The notes under the pieces were generated by a model. It was not told the origin of the DNA. It did not search any database and was given only the letters and a program-made list of their open reading frames with translations. From UBA11524 sp045591175 (GTDB lineage: Bacteria > Bacillota > Clostridia > Christensenellales > Aristaeellaceae), in the NCBI GenBank assembly GCA_045591175.1, contig JAZNSI010000001.1:1-59388 (forward strand): a stretch of 59,388 nucleotides of DNA. The letters are read 5' to 3'. The position numbers and the translations under genes were made by a program. Shown piece by piece: positions 18,691-27,006 of the stretch (positions are counted from its first letter, which is position 1; each line of letters starts with the position of its first letter).

Positions 18691-20112
18691 TTATGCGATG
18701 GGGGATTCCACGTTGGCGCTGGTAGTATGAAGGCTGGCCTGCTTTTCAGGCAGATCCACATAGAAGGTGGAGCCAACGCCCACCTTGCTGCGCACGCGGA
18801 GCTTTCCGCCATGGGCCATGACGATGATGCGGGCGATGGACAGGCCCAGACCATGTCCGCCGCCTTCGGAACGGCGGGCAGCATCGGCGCGATAGAAGCG
18901 GTCGAAGATCTTCGGCAGATCCTCCTGCGAGATACCGGGGCCGTTATCCTGCACGGAGAGCGTCACCCAGCCGGGGCGGCGCTCGATACCCAGGGTGATC
19001 ATGCCGCCCTTGGGCGTATACTTGACGGCGTTGTCGCATAGGATGCGCATGACCTGCTTGACCATGCTGCGGTCGCCCTCCATGGGGCAGCTTTCGGCTG
19101 CGGGGAGGACGAAGGTATCCTCCGGGGTGACCATGGCGGCTTCGCGGTGCAGCTCGGTGAGCACGTCCAGCGCGTCGAAACGCTCCATTTCCATCATCAG
19201 GGTCTTTTTGTCGTGCCGGGCCAGGAAGAGCAGGCTTTCCACCAGCTCCTTCATACTCTCGGTCTCCTGTGCGATGGCGCTGATGCCCTCGTCAAGGATC
19301 TCCGGGTCGCTCTTGCCCCAGCGTGAGAGCATGTTGATGTAGCCCTGCAGCACGGCGATGGGGGTGCGCAACTCATGGCTGGCGTCGGAGACGAATTGCT
19401 TCTGACTGTTATAGCTGCGCTCGATGCGGTCCAGCATGGAGTTGATGACCACGGCCAGATCCTTCAATTCGTTCTTCGTGCCGGCAATGTTGATGCGGTT
19501 GGACAAATTGGAGGCGGACAAGGTGGACGCCAGTTCCGTGATGTCGCGGATGGGGGCAAGCACGGTCTTGTGCAGCCTTTCTCTGCGGCGGATGAAAGAA
19601 ACAATACGGACGGCATCGCACAGCAGCAGCGCGCCCATCAGGCAAGCCCAGCACTGCACGGCGAAGTTCAAGCGGAAACTGGCCTCAACGGTCATGCCGG
19701 ATTTATGCATGGCGCGTACCGTCATCCCAAACAGCTCCATGTCCGTGATACAGAAGGCGAGCAGGGGAAGGTCGCTGTCTTTGTACTGCATGGGCAGCAG
19801 CTCGGCGCGGGTGACGTATGCATTCTGCACTACATCGGCAGGGAAGGAGGAATCCTCCTGGGCATCGCCTGCCTTCAGCCTGCGGACGGTGTTGTCCACA
19901 TCGACCGTCGTTAGCCCGATCACCACCAAGGTCACGATCAGCATGACCGCCAGTGTTGTACGCAGAAGCTGCCAGGAATAATGCAGCGCGATGCGGAAGG
20001 TCAACGACAGGCGAAAATTGCTCATCACATGGGTGATCTGTCCATGCAGACCGCGATGCTTTTGTGAATCGGCCTTGCGGAGCTGCCGCTTGGCCTTATT
20101 ATCCTTACTCAT
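18691..20112 (-). CDS. Sensor histidine kinase
   Basis: A 473-residue membrane kinase, partner of the response regulator next to it. Seen: a basic cytoplasmic N-terminus, membrane segment about 50-70, an extracellular part of roughly 80 residues, a second membrane segment about 148-168, a HAMP linker (190-240), the H box SHELRTPI with His246, and a catalytic domain with the N box (LCDNAVKYTPKG), G1 (DNGPGI), F (FDRFYRADAA) and G2 (GHGLGLSIA) motifs. All ATP-binding boxes are intact. The signal is unknown; the short outer loop lacks a recognisable domain. Its start overlaps the end of the regulator gene by 8 bases. Confidence 0.95.
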   Translation of the reverse strand: MSKDNKAKRQLRKADSQKHRGLHGQITHVMSNFRLSLTFRIALHYSWQLLRTTLAVMLIVTLVVIGLTTVDVDNTVRRLKAGDAQEDSSFPADVVQNAYVTRAELLPMQYKDSDLPLLAFCITDMELFGMTVRAMHKSGMTVEASFRLNFAVQCWACLMGALLLCDAVRIVSFIRRRERLHKTVLAPIRDITELASTLSASNLSNRINIAGTKNELKDLAVVINSMLDRIERSYNSQKQFVSDASHELRTPIAVLQGYINMLSRWGKSDPEILDEGISAIAQETESMKELVESLLFLARHDKKTLMMEMERFDALDVLTELHREAAMVTPEDTFVLPAAESCPMEGDRSMVKQVMRILCDNAVKYTPKGGMITLGIERRPGWVTLSVQDNGPGISQEDLPKIFDRFYRADAARRSEGGGHGLGLSIARIIVMAHGGKLRVRSKVGVGSTFYVDLPEKQASLHTTSANVESPIA

Positions 20113-20785
20113 GGCTGAACATGTACCCCACTGCGCGGATGGTGTGGATGGTCTTCACGCCAAAGGGCTCGTCGATCTTGTGGCGCAGGTAGCGGATGTA
20201 CACGTCCACCACATTGGTGTCACCGGCATAGTCGTAGCCCCAGACATCGGAGAGCAGGGCGTCGCGGGTAACGGCCTGACCGGCATGCTCCATCAGATAC
20301 TTGAGCAGGTCGAACTCCTTCTTCGTCAGAGCAATGGGCTTGCCATCCCAGGTGACGGCATACTTTGCCGGATCCAGCGTCAGAGGGCCGGCGGTCAGCA
20401 CGTTGCTGGCGGGTGCAGCGGAAGCACGATGCTTCTTCAGTCCCACACGGATGCGGGCCAGCAGCTCTTCGATCGCGAAGGGTTTGGTCATGTAATCATC
20501 CGCGCCCATGTCAAGGCCCATCACCTTATCGGAAACGTCGTCCTTGGCGGTAAGCATGATGATGGGCAGATCGCTCTCGTGGCGAAGGCGGCGGCACACT
20601 TCGATGCCGCTGAGCTCAGGCAGCATCAGGTCGAGGATCATCAGGTCGGGCTTCCAGGAGAGGGCTTTCTCCAGGCCCGTACGGCCATCGCCGGCAGTTT
20701 CAACCTCATAGCCCTCGTGCTGCAGCTCCAGCTCCAGGAAACGCGCGATCTTGCGCTCATCTTCCACAATCAGGATACGGCTCAT
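20105..20785 (-). CDS. OmpR/PhoB-family response regulator
   Basis: A 226-residue DNA-binding regulator. The receiver domain has the acidic pair in VEDE, the phospho-acceptor Asp52 in LMILDLMLP, a Thr in the MLTAKDD switch segment and the Lys in TKPF. The C-terminal winged helix has the ALTKKEFDLLKYL and NVVDVYIRYLRHKID segments. The ATG at 20785 is preferred over a GTG at 20794 because AGGAG lies 8 bases before the ATG and almost touches the GTG. It is encoded directly after the UBA/DUF4342-like gene and before the kinase, probably one operon. Confidence 0.96.
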   Translation of the reverse strand: MSRILIVEDERKIARFLELELQHEGYEVETAGDGRTGLEKALSWKPDLMILDLMLPELSGIEVCRRLRHESDLPIIMLTAKDDVSDKVMGLDMGADDYMTKPFAIEELLARIRVGLKKHRASAAPASNVLTAGPLTLDPAKYAVTWDGKPIALTKKEFDLLKYLMEHAGQAVTRDALLSDVWGYDYAGDTNVVDVYIRYLRHKIDEPFGVKTIHTIRAVGYMFSHE

Positions 20786-20848
20786 AAACAACACTCCTTT
20801 GTGATAGGCAAAATGGAATGCGCAGAAAACCTGTGCATTCCGTTGGGG

Positions 20849-21541
20849 TTATTCGATGGTGGCGCTGGCGTAGCCTTCGCTGTCTGCCTCGATGGTGACG
20901 CTGCCGTCCTGGCTCTCTACCTGCACGGGCACGTTGAGGGTGGGGCAGCTGGGACGATAGGTGGGCTCGGGGCGCTGGGCGGAATAGTAGCTGCGCTCCT
21001 CTTCGGCTGCGGTTTCAGCGGGGGCTTCCGGCTTTTCGCCAGTGGTCTGGAAGCTCTTGGCGAAGTCGCTCACGGAGTGCTTCACATTATCCGCCGCGGT
21101 GCGGACGGTGCGCTCCAGGTTTTCACCGTCGAAGGCGTGGTCGTGCTTGTCGAAGGTGATCTTGTAGCCCAGCACCATGCACAGGATCACACCGATCAGC
21201 ACCAGGTGGGGGCAGAACAGCAGCGCCAGCAGGGTGAACAGCAGACTCATGTTGAGGATGCTGGTTTCGCCGCGGGCGATCTTGAAACGGGCGCGATAGC
21301 CTTTGTGCAGCAGCTCCATAAAGGTGGATTTGGTGACCGGCTTGCCGTTGACGGTTGCGGAGAACCCCTGCTTATCCTTGGGCATCTCAACGCCTTCCTT
21401 GATGCGCCCGTTGCGCTCCAGGTCCACCATCGCACGGGCAACGTTGCCGTTGTGGTAATCCAGCAGTGCGACTGCTTCCTGGTAGGAGATGCCGCTCTTG
21501 CGGCGGATCATTTCAATATCTTCGATCGTAAAGGCTGCCAT
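20849..21541 (-). CDS. UBA/DUF4342-like membrane protein
   Basis: A 230-residue protein. Residues 1-45 form a UBA-like three-helix domain (TIEDIEMIRRKSGISYQEAV, then a NGNVARAMVDL helix); residues 65-130 resemble the DUF4342 region, with one or two hydrophobic segments (SLLFTLLALLFCPHLVLIGV and onward); the rest is a polar, low-complexity tail rich in Glu, Pro and Ser with a beta-like end. A likely bitopic or hairpin membrane protein whose tail and UBA part are cytoplasmic. It is the first gene of an operon with a two-component system, so it could influence the kinase or be its product; the sequence does not say which. Confidence 0.7.
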   Translation of the reverse strand: MAAFTIEDIEMIRRKSGISYQEAVALLDYHNGNVARAMVDLERNGRIKEGVEMPKDKQGFSATVNGKPVTKSTFMELLHKGYRARFKIARGETSILNMSLLFTLLALLFCPHLVLIGVILCMVLGYKITFDKHDHAFDGENLERTVRTAADNVKHSVSDFAKSFQTTGEKPEAPAETAAEEERSYYSAQRPEPTYRPSCPTLNVPVQVESQDGSVTIEADSEGYASATIE

Positions 21542-21561
21542 GGTAATTTCCCCTTTCAGTT

Positions 21562-21598
21562 GGTGTGGTTCCTTTTGACGTTATCATCATACCACACC
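21562..21598 (-). promoter_or_regulatory. Promoter with GGTGTGGT inverted repeat upstream of the UBA/DUF4342-like operon
   Basis: GGTGTGGT (21562-21569) and ACCACACC (21591-21598) are perfect complements 21 bases apart. On the minus strand TATGAT (21591-21586) preceded by TGG looks like an extended -10 box, and it overlaps one arm. No good -35 box is seen, which fits activated or extended -10 promoters. Confidence 0.5.
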
Positions 21599-21672
21599 TG
21601 GAAGGATGTTGCTTGAGAAACAGGCGAGGGTTTCATGAGAAACAGATGAGAAATCTGCAAAACTGCATTCAT

Positions 21673-21699
21673 AAAAGCCTCCGCACGGGTGGCGGAGGC
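21673..21699 (-). terminator. Rho-independent terminator of the dac operon
   Basis: Read on the minus strand: GCCTCCGC (21699-21692), a short loop, GCGGAGGC (21684-21677), then TTTT. Confidence 0.85.
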
Positions 21700-21709
21700 A
21701 GAAAATGCC

Positions 21710-21985
21710 TTACAGCTCGTAGTCCTCGTAGCAGCTGCGGAGGACTTCGCAGTCGCAGTAGCCGCCCATATCTTCCAGCTCGTTGAGAATGGCGTCGTGC
21801 TGCATGAAGCTCACGTTTTTTTCCAGCCATTCCTGGGTGAAGCGATGATTGTGCTTGCAGGCATGGTACTGGAGCTTCAGCTCCACATACTGCAGCAGGG
21901 AAGCTGCCTGATCCGGCGTCAGGATATGTTCCTTCTTCTGCTGAGGCTGGTATTCCATCTTCATCATCAAGCTGCGGTCATCCAT
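21710..21985 (-). CDS. DUF2695-like protein
   Basis: A 91-residue acidic cytoplasmic protein. The C-terminal half (HRFTQEWLEKN then GGYCDCEVLRS) matches the DUF2695 pattern, including the conserved CDCEV motif and an upstream C-x3-H pair, which could bind a metal. It follows the carboxypeptidase gene by 13 bases and is followed by a terminator, so it is the last gene of that transcript. Function is unknown. Confidence 0.75.
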   Translation of the reverse strand: MDDRSLMMKMEYQPQQKKEHILTPDQAASLLQYVELKLQYHACKHNHRFTQEWLEKNVSFMQHDAILNELEDMGGYCDCEVLRSCYEDYEL

Positions 21986-21998
21986 GGTATCTGCTACC

Positions 21999-23441
21999 TC
22001 ACTTTACATAGCGGTTCTTGTTCTTGGGAAGGCGGGCGTAGTGTCGCTTGTAGCCTCGGATAAAGGCGCGGATGATCAGCACCAGCGCCGTCACGATCAG
22101 CAGCGGCGAAAGCACGATCAGTACGATCTCCACCGTCAGGGGCGGGAAGGGATTGGGGTCGGCCTCTGTTGCGGCGATGATATCCGCCAGGGACGGCGGC
22201 CGCTTCTGCCGCGCAATGACGGAGCGGGTCGCCAGCAGGTTGTAAACGACCTCTTCGCCGCGATCGGTCACATAGGTCATCGTGCCCATGACTTCGCCTG
22301 CGGTGATCGGGGCTTTCAGTTCTCTGGTGTATTCAACCACCACCATGTTGCGCAGGTTGGCGGTCAGTTCATCGATCTTGGCGTAGGTGCCGCTGATCTC
22401 CACCGTCTTGGTGGGATCAACAGGGGAGGCACTCAGCTCCAGCTTACCCAGGCCGGGGTCGGTGCGATCATAGCCGGAGGTGTACACGCTCAGGGGATTC
22501 TCCTGATACATTTCCGTCAGCGTGACATGGGTGTATTGGCTGAAGCCGTATTCGAAGAGCTTCTTGGTGTCGCGCCAGACATTGTAGCGGTCGGAATACA
22601 GCACCACGGAGATCAGCTCCACGCCATCCTTTTCCGCTGCGCCAACGTAGCAGTAGCCTGCTGCATCCGTAGTACCGGACTTGATGCCGGTGATGTGCTC
22701 GTAATAGTAGCTGTTTGCTTCGCCATTATAGTTCTTCAGCATGATGCGGTGACCGGTGGAGATCATCCGCTCCTTCTGCATGTTGGTGGTTTCCATCTGA
22801 TGACGATCGGAACGGACGATTTCCCGGAAAGTCTCGTTCTTCATGGCCTCATAGGAGAGGGTGGCCAGATCGCGGGCGGAGGTGAAGTGATAATCGTTGT
22901 GCAGACCGTGGGGATTCATGAAATTGGTATTGGTCATGCCGAATGCCTGCGCCGTCTGGTTCATCAGGTTGACGAACGCTGCCTCACTGCCGCTGACATG
23001 CTCCGCTACGGCGATGGCTGCGTCGTTACCGGAACGGAGGATCGTGCCATAGAGCAGATCCAGCATGGTCAGCTGTTCGCCTTCCTTCAGGCCCAGCACC
23101 GAGGATTCCGGGTCCAGCATCGTGCGGACGCCATCCTTGGAGCCGTTGTAGCTGACTGTAACCAGCTCGGACAAATCTTCCGTCGCCAGCAGGCCCAGCA
23201 GCACAGTCATGATCTTGGTGGTGGAGGCGGGGTACATCCGGGCGTCGGCGTCCTTCTCAAAGATCACTTCGCCCGTGCTCTGTTCGATCAGGATGCAGGA
23301 AGCGGCGGTGATGTCGTCCTCGGTGAGGAGCTCGGGCTTGTCGGCGTCATAATCGGCATAAGCCGTCAAGGGAGACGTCAGCACCAATGCGGCCAGCAGC
23401 ATGCAGATCAGCCGCGAAAAATAACCCGTAAAGCGCTGCAA
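21999..23441 (-). CDS. D-alanyl-D-alanine carboxypeptidase (penicillin-binding protein)
   Basis: A 480-residue secreted, membrane-anchored enzyme that trims the terminal D-Ala from peptidoglycan stem peptides. An N-terminal signal sequence (about 1-29, ending TAYA) is followed by the S11 peptidase domain with STTK (Ser73, Lys76), SGN at 137-139 and KSG at 254-256. A PBP5-like C-terminal domain follows, then a membrane segment near residues 447-467 and a basic tail. TTG at 23441 is chosen as start: it has GAAAGGGGG upstream and the signal sequence follows directly, while earlier in-frame ATGs lie in or before the promoter. The single C-terminal membrane helix, instead of an amphipathic anchor, resembles DacF/DacB-like clostridial enzymes. 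Confidence 0.9.
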   Translation of the reverse strand: MQRFTGYFSRLICMLLAALVLTSPLTAYADYDADKPELLTEDDITAASCILIEQSTGEVIFEKDADARMYPASTTKIMTVLLGLLATEDLSELVTVSYNGSKDGVRTMLDPESSVLGLKEGEQLTMLDLLYGTILRSGNDAAIAVAEHVSGSEAAFVNLMNQTAQAFGMTNTNFMNPHGLHNDYHFTSARDLATLSYEAMKNETFREIVRSDRHQMETTNMQKERMISTGHRIMLKNYNGEANSYYYEHITGIKSGTTDAAGYCYVGAAEKDGVELISVVLYSDRYNVWRDTKKLFEYGFSQYTHVTLTEMYQENPLSVYTSGYDRTDPGLGKLELSASPVDPTKTVEISGTYAKIDELTANLRNMVVVEYTRELKAPITAGEVMGTMTYVTDRGEEVVYNLLATRSVIARQKRPPSLADIIAATEADPNPFPPLTVEIVLIVLSPLLIVTALVLIIRAFIRGYKRHYARLPKNKNRYVK

Positions 23442-23481
23442 ACAGTCCGCCCCCTTTCGATAGCATAATAATACAAAATAC

Positions 23482-23510
23482 ATTATAGCATTTCCGGAAG
23501 GATTTGTACA
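23482..23510 (-). promoter_or_regulatory. Extended -10 promoter of the carboxypeptidase gene
   Basis: On the minus strand TGTACA (23510-23505) and TATAAT (23487-23482) are 17 bases apart, the latter preceded by TGC. Its position rules out any start codon upstream of about 23475. Confidence 0.7.
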
Positions 23511-23660
23511 GCCGAACTTGCGCTCTGCGGCGAAAAAACCTTCTGTATTGCTCATTTCCTGATGCATATGCTTGCCCTCCTGGAATGTATTTCATCCATA
23601 TAGACGAAGAATGAAGGCAATTTCTTCGATTTTGCAGGAAGGATTTACACATGTTACGCA

Positions 23661-23689
23661 AAAAGCCTGCCCGCGGTTGCGGACAGGCT
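23661..23689 (-). terminator. Rho-independent terminator of uppP
   Basis: On the minus strand AGCCTGTCCGC pairs with GCGGGCAGGCT around a 4-base loop, followed by TTTT. Confidence 0.9.
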
Positions 23690-23694
23690 CCAAC

Positions 23695-24558
23695 TTACAG
23701 AAGTGAGGTGAGCAGCATGGCGGCGTCTGCGGCATCGGCAGGCGGTGCAAAGGGCGTCACGCCGGGGAAGCCAAAGAGCTGCAGCGCCAGGAACAGCACG
23801 CCCAGAATCGCCACATACAGTGCGAACCAGTTCAGGCTGACCTTGGTGATGAGCTTCAGCATAAAGCGGATGGCTAGGTAGCCCACCACAGCCGCGACGA
23901 GCACCCCCACGAGGGTCGGCAGCAGATCAAGCTCGGTGATCCAGCCTTCCTCGATGGCGTCCTTACCCTCCAGCAGCAGTGCGCCAGCAATGGCGGGCGC
24001 GCTCATCATGAAGGAGAACTTCGCGGCGCTCTTACGGTCCAGGCCGGATAGCAAACCGCCTGCCAGAGTGGAGCCGGAGCGGCTCACGCCGGGCAACAGC
24101 GCCACGCCCTGCATGCAGCCCATCACGATGGCGTGAAGGAAGCCGGGCTTGTCGGTCTTGCTCTGCTTTCTGCCGCTGATGTATTCGGCAACCAGCAGGA
24201 AGATGGCCGTCATCAGAAAGCTTACGCCCAGGAACCAGCCGGTATCGCAGCTGTCAATGAAGTCATCGAAGATAAACTTTACCACCAGCGTGGGCATGGA
24301 AGCCACAAACAGAAGCAGCAGCGTCTTGGACTTGAAGGGGTTTTTGAGGATCGCCCACCAGTCCTTCCAGAACACGATGACGATGGGGATCAGCGTGCCC
24401 ACATGCAGGAGGATATCCAGCATCTTATAGGCAGGGGATTCATCGATGGTCAGGCCCAGCAGCATCCGGCCCAGCAGCAGATGTCCGGAAGAGGAGATGG
24501 GCAGGAACTCGCCCAGGCCCTGCAAAAGGCCCAGCAAGGATGCTTCAATAATGCTCAT
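23695..24558 (-). CDS. uppP: Undecaprenyl-diphosphatase UppP
   Basis: Removes a phosphate from undecaprenyl diphosphate so that the lipid carrier can be reused for cell-wall precursors; loss of its activity causes bacitracin sensitivity. The 287-residue membrane protein shows the two catalytic motifs of the BacA/UppP family: GLGEFLPISSSGHL near residue 15 and PGVSRSGSTLAGG near residue 155. About eight membrane segments. The start at 24558 has AAAGGAGT upstream; longer reading lacks a ribosome site. It is a single-gene unit. Confidence 0.96.
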   Translation of the reverse strand: MSIIEASLLGLLQGLGEFLPISSSGHLLLGRMLLGLTIDESPAYKMLDILLHVGTLIPIVIVFWKDWWAILKNPFKSKTLLLLFVASMPTLVVKFIFDDFIDSCDTGWFLGVSFLMTAIFLLVAEYISGRKQSKTDKPGFLHAIVMGCMQGVALLPGVSRSGSTLAGGLLSGLDRKSAAKFSFMMSAPAIAGALLLEGKDAIEEGWITELDLLPTLVGVLVAAVVGYLAIRFMLKLITKVSLNWFALYVAILGVLFLALQLFGFPGVTPFAPPADAADAAMLLTSLL

Positions 24559-24595
24559 GGTTGACTCCTTTCGGATCAGCGGTGATTTCTGTGCC

Positions 24596-24624
24596 AGTAT
24601 AGCATATTCTGCCTGCAGCGTCCA
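24596..24624 (-). promoter_or_regulatory. Promoter of uppP
   Basis: On the minus strand TATACT (24601-24596) preceded by TGC, an extended -10 form, with a weak -35 match TGGACG (24624-24619) 17 bases upstream. Confidence 0.6.
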
Positions 24625-24694
24625 GTTGATTTTGATTAGAAATACATGAAAGCGGCAAAACGCGAATTTGTGGCGGAAAACCAATACCTACACA

Positions 24695-24723
24695 TTGCAA
24701 CGACGCTTAAAATGTGATAAAAT
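24695..24723 (+). promoter_or_regulatory. Promoter of the CapD-like gene
   Basis: TTGCAA (24695-24700) and TAAAAT (24718-24723) are 17 bases apart, 40 bases before the start codon. Divergent from uppP. Confidence 0.65.
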
Positions 24724-24762
24724 AATCTGAATCCTTATGTAAACAACGAAAGGTTGCTGCAT

Positions 24763-26676
24763 ATGACGGAACCCAAGAAGGGTGCGCGCCGCCTTCAAAC
24801 GGCGCTGCTGATGCTGCTGGACGGGGCGATGGCCTGCTTGTCCCTCGTCCTGGCACTGCAGATCTACTACGATATGAAGCCCCCGGAGACGCTGGAGCAG
24901 ATTTGGCGAGCAATGCCGCTGCTGGCTGTCGTCAGCGTGGGCAGCCTGTATGTGATGGGCCTATACCGGAGCCTGATCCGCTATGCCAGCGTTGACACGA
25001 TGGTGCAGATCTGCACCGGCACGCTGATCGGCACGGGTGTGACGTATCTGCTCTCGCTGCTGGTCTACACGGTGCAGAATCCCGCAAATCTTCTGCTGAT
25101 GCCTCGGCCTATTTATCTGGTGCAGTGGCTGCTGATGGTACTGATGGTGGGCGCAAGCCGCTTCTCCTTCCGTATCATCGGACAGGCAGGGCATACGGGC
25201 TTGTTTTTCCGCAAAAAGCATGCCAAGCGGCTGATGATCGTCGGCGCTGGCTGGGCTGGCGCACAGGTCATCCGCGATGTACAGGCAGGCCGCTATGGCG
25301 ACGTGGAAGCCATCGTCGCTGTGGACGACGCGCCGGACAAGCGTAATACCCGCATCAACCGCGTGCCGGTCGTTCTTGGTACCGACAAGGTGGCGGATTA
25401 CGCCAAGCAGTATGGCATTGATGAGATCATCATCGCCATTGCGACCCCCAGGGAGGACTTGTCGCCGCTGATCCAAGCTTGCGTTGCAACTTCCTGCCGC
25501 GTGCGGATGTACTCCGCGCCCCAGGATATGGGCGCTGCCGGCGGACGTGTGCGCGACGTCAACATCGCTGATCTGCTGGGTCGTGCGGAGAATCACCTGG
25601 ACATGACAGAGGTCCGCGAGTTCTTCACAGGCAAGCGTGTGCTGGTGACTGGCGGCGGCGGCTCAATCGGTTCGGAACTGTGCCGGCAGATCATGAGCTT
25701 CGTGCCTGCCCAGTTGGTGATTTACGATATCAGCGAAAACTACATGTACGACCTGCAGTCCGAGCTGCACAACCGCTATGGCGAGATGGTGCGCAACACC
25801 CTGCAGCTGCGGGTCGGCTCCGTCCGCGATGTGGATACGCTGGATCGCGTATTTGCTGAGGTGCGCCCGGAGATCGTCATTCACGCGGCGGCCCATAAGC
25901 ATGTTCCGCTGATGGAGGACGCTCCCGAGCAGGCCGTCAAGAACAATGTCTTTGGTACTTACAATGTAGCCGAGTGCTCCATCCGCCACAAGGTGAAGCG
26001 CTTTGTCATGATCTCTACCGACAAGGCCGTCAATCCCACCAACGTGATGGGCGCCTCCAAGCGTATGGCGGAGATCATCATCGAGGCCCTTCAGCGCAAG
26101 CAGAACAAGACGCAGTTCACGGCGGTTCGCTTCGGTAATGTGCTGGGCAGTCACGGCAGTGTTGTGCCCAAGTTTGAGGCGCAGATCCGCGCTGGCGGCC
26201 CGGTGACGTTGACCCATCCGGACATTATCCGCTACTTCATGACTATTCCGGAGGCGGCCAGCCTGGTGTTGCAGGCGGCATCCATCGCCAAGGGCGGAGA
26301 ACTCTTCGTGCTGGATATGGGCAAGCCTGTCAAGATTAAAGAAATGGCCGAGCGTATGATCCAGCTCTACTCCGATCCGACCCTGCCGCCAGTGGAAATC
26401 GTCTATACCGGCCTTCGTCCTGGAGAGAAGCTCTACGAGGAGCTGCTGCGCACGGAGGAGAACTCCACCGCCACCAGCCGCGAGCGCATCTTCGTGGCGC
26501 GTCCTGAGCAAGTGGAATGGGCTCAGGTGGAGGATATGCTGGACAAGCTCAATCGCTGCCTGGATACCCACGGCGATATGAAGCAGTGCATGCACGAGCT
26601 GCTGCCCTCTTTCTACGAGCCGGAAGCCATCAACGGCGATAAGGGCAATCTGCCCGAAAATGTGAAGCCCGCGTAA
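24763..26676 (+). CDS. Membrane nucleoside-diphosphate-sugar dehydratase/epimerase (CapD/WbpM family)
   Basis: A 637-residue membrane enzyme of the polysaccharide-biosynthesis family that includes CapD, WbpM and PglF. Four membrane segments occupy about residues 10-130. A first Rossmann-like domain (about 145-285, MIVGAGWAGAQVI) is followed by the catalytic SDR domain with GGGGSIGSE near residue 300, the STDKAVNPTNVMGASK motif and the RFGNVLGSHGSV segment. Relatives turn UDP-GlcNAc into a 4-keto-6-deoxy sugar for capsule, O-antigen or protein glycosylation. No glycosyltransferases are next to it. The ATG at 24763 lies 9 bases after GAAAGG; a TTG at 24754 touches that site and is rejected. Confidence 0.92.
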   Translation: MTEPKKGARRLQTALLMLLDGAMACLSLVLALQIYYDMKPPETLEQIWRAMPLLAVVSVGSLYVMGLYRSLIRYASVDTMVQICTGTLIGTGVTYLLSLLVYTVQNPANLLLMPRPIYLVQWLLMVLMVGASRFSFRIIGQAGHTGLFFRKKHAKRLMIVGAGWAGAQVIRDVQAGRYGDVEAIVAVDDAPDKRNTRINRVPVVLGTDKVADYAKQYGIDEIIIAIATPREDLSPLIQACVATSCRVRMYSAPQDMGAAGGRVRDVNIADLLGRAENHLDMTEVREFFTGKRVLVTGGGGSIGSELCRQIMSFVPAQLVIYDISENYMYDLQSELHNRYGEMVRNTLQLRVGSVRDVDTLDRVFAEVRPEIVIHAAAHKHVPLMEDAPEQAVKNNVFGTYNVAECSIRHKVKRFVMISTDKAVNPTNVMGASKRMAEIIIEALQRKQNKTQFTAVRFGNVLGSHGSVVPKFEAQIRAGGPVTLTHPDIIRYFMTIPEAASLVLQAASIAKGGELFVLDMGKPVKIKEMAERMIQLYSDPTLPPVEIVYTGLRPGEKLYEELLRTEENSTATSRERIFVARPEQVEWAQVEDMLDKLNRCLDTHGDMKQCMHELLPSFYEPEAINGDKGNLPENVKPA

Positions 26677-26682
26677 GCACAC

Positions 26683-26724
26683 AATCCCTCCTTACTGCAT
26701 TGTATGATAGCGGAAGGAGGGATT
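26683..26724 (+). promoter_or_regulatory. Hairpin that would cover the ribosome site of the next gene
   Basis: Eleven-base perfect arms AATCCCTCCTT (26683-26693) and AAGGAGGGATT (26714-26724) with a 20-base loop. The right arm contains the AGGAGG ribosome site of the small gene starting at 26731. In a transcript reading through from the CapD-like gene the site would be hidden; a transcript starting in the loop would leave it free. It may also work as a weak terminator. Confidence 0.6.
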
Positions 26725-26730
26725 TCTTCT

Positions 26731-26931
26731 ATGAAGATCATTGGTTTGCTTCTGCTGGTTATCGGCATTATTGGTATTGTACTGACGGTCATGATGCCTG
26801 CTCTGTTTGGCTACGGCGGCCTGATTGCCGGTGTGACTGCGATCCTGACGGGTATTGTGTTCCTGGCGGCCTGCGCTGTGCGCACGTCCTGCGGCTGCGA
26901 ACGTCGCAACAATAACAACTGCGGCTGCTGA
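26731..26931 (+). CDS. Small two-helix membrane protein with Cys-rich tail
   Basis: A 66-residue protein: two hydrophobic helices (about 2-22 and 27-48) separated by a short Gly-rich turn, then a polar tail with C-G-C, Arg-Arg, several Asn and a final C-G-C. The ribosome site AAGGAGG is 10 bases upstream. The paired C-x-C ends could bind a metal or form disulfides. I do not recognise a family. It lies between the CapD-like gene and a terminator shared with icd. Confidence 0.7.
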   Translation: MKIIGLLLLVIGIIGIVLTVMMPALFGYGGLIAGVTAILTGIVFLAACAVRTSCGCERRNNNNCGC

Positions 26932-26959
26932 CCCAGTGCGGTAACAGATGAAAAAGCAA

Positions 26960-26998
26960 GCTCCCCGGAAGCCGAACTGGCCGCCGGGGAGCGATTTT
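26960..26998. terminator. Bidirectional terminator between small membrane protein and icd
   Basis: GCTCCCCGG (26960-26968) pairs with CCGGGGAGC (26984-26992). TTTT follows on the plus side; on the minus side the stem is followed by TTGCTTTTT. Confidence 0.85.
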
Positions 26999-27006
26999 GT
27001 GTACAA

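Noticed and set aside
19991..21616. 541-codon open frame on the plus strand
   Set aside because: Antisense of the regulator and UBA-like genes; low-complexity Gln/His/Leu composition typical of a shadow.
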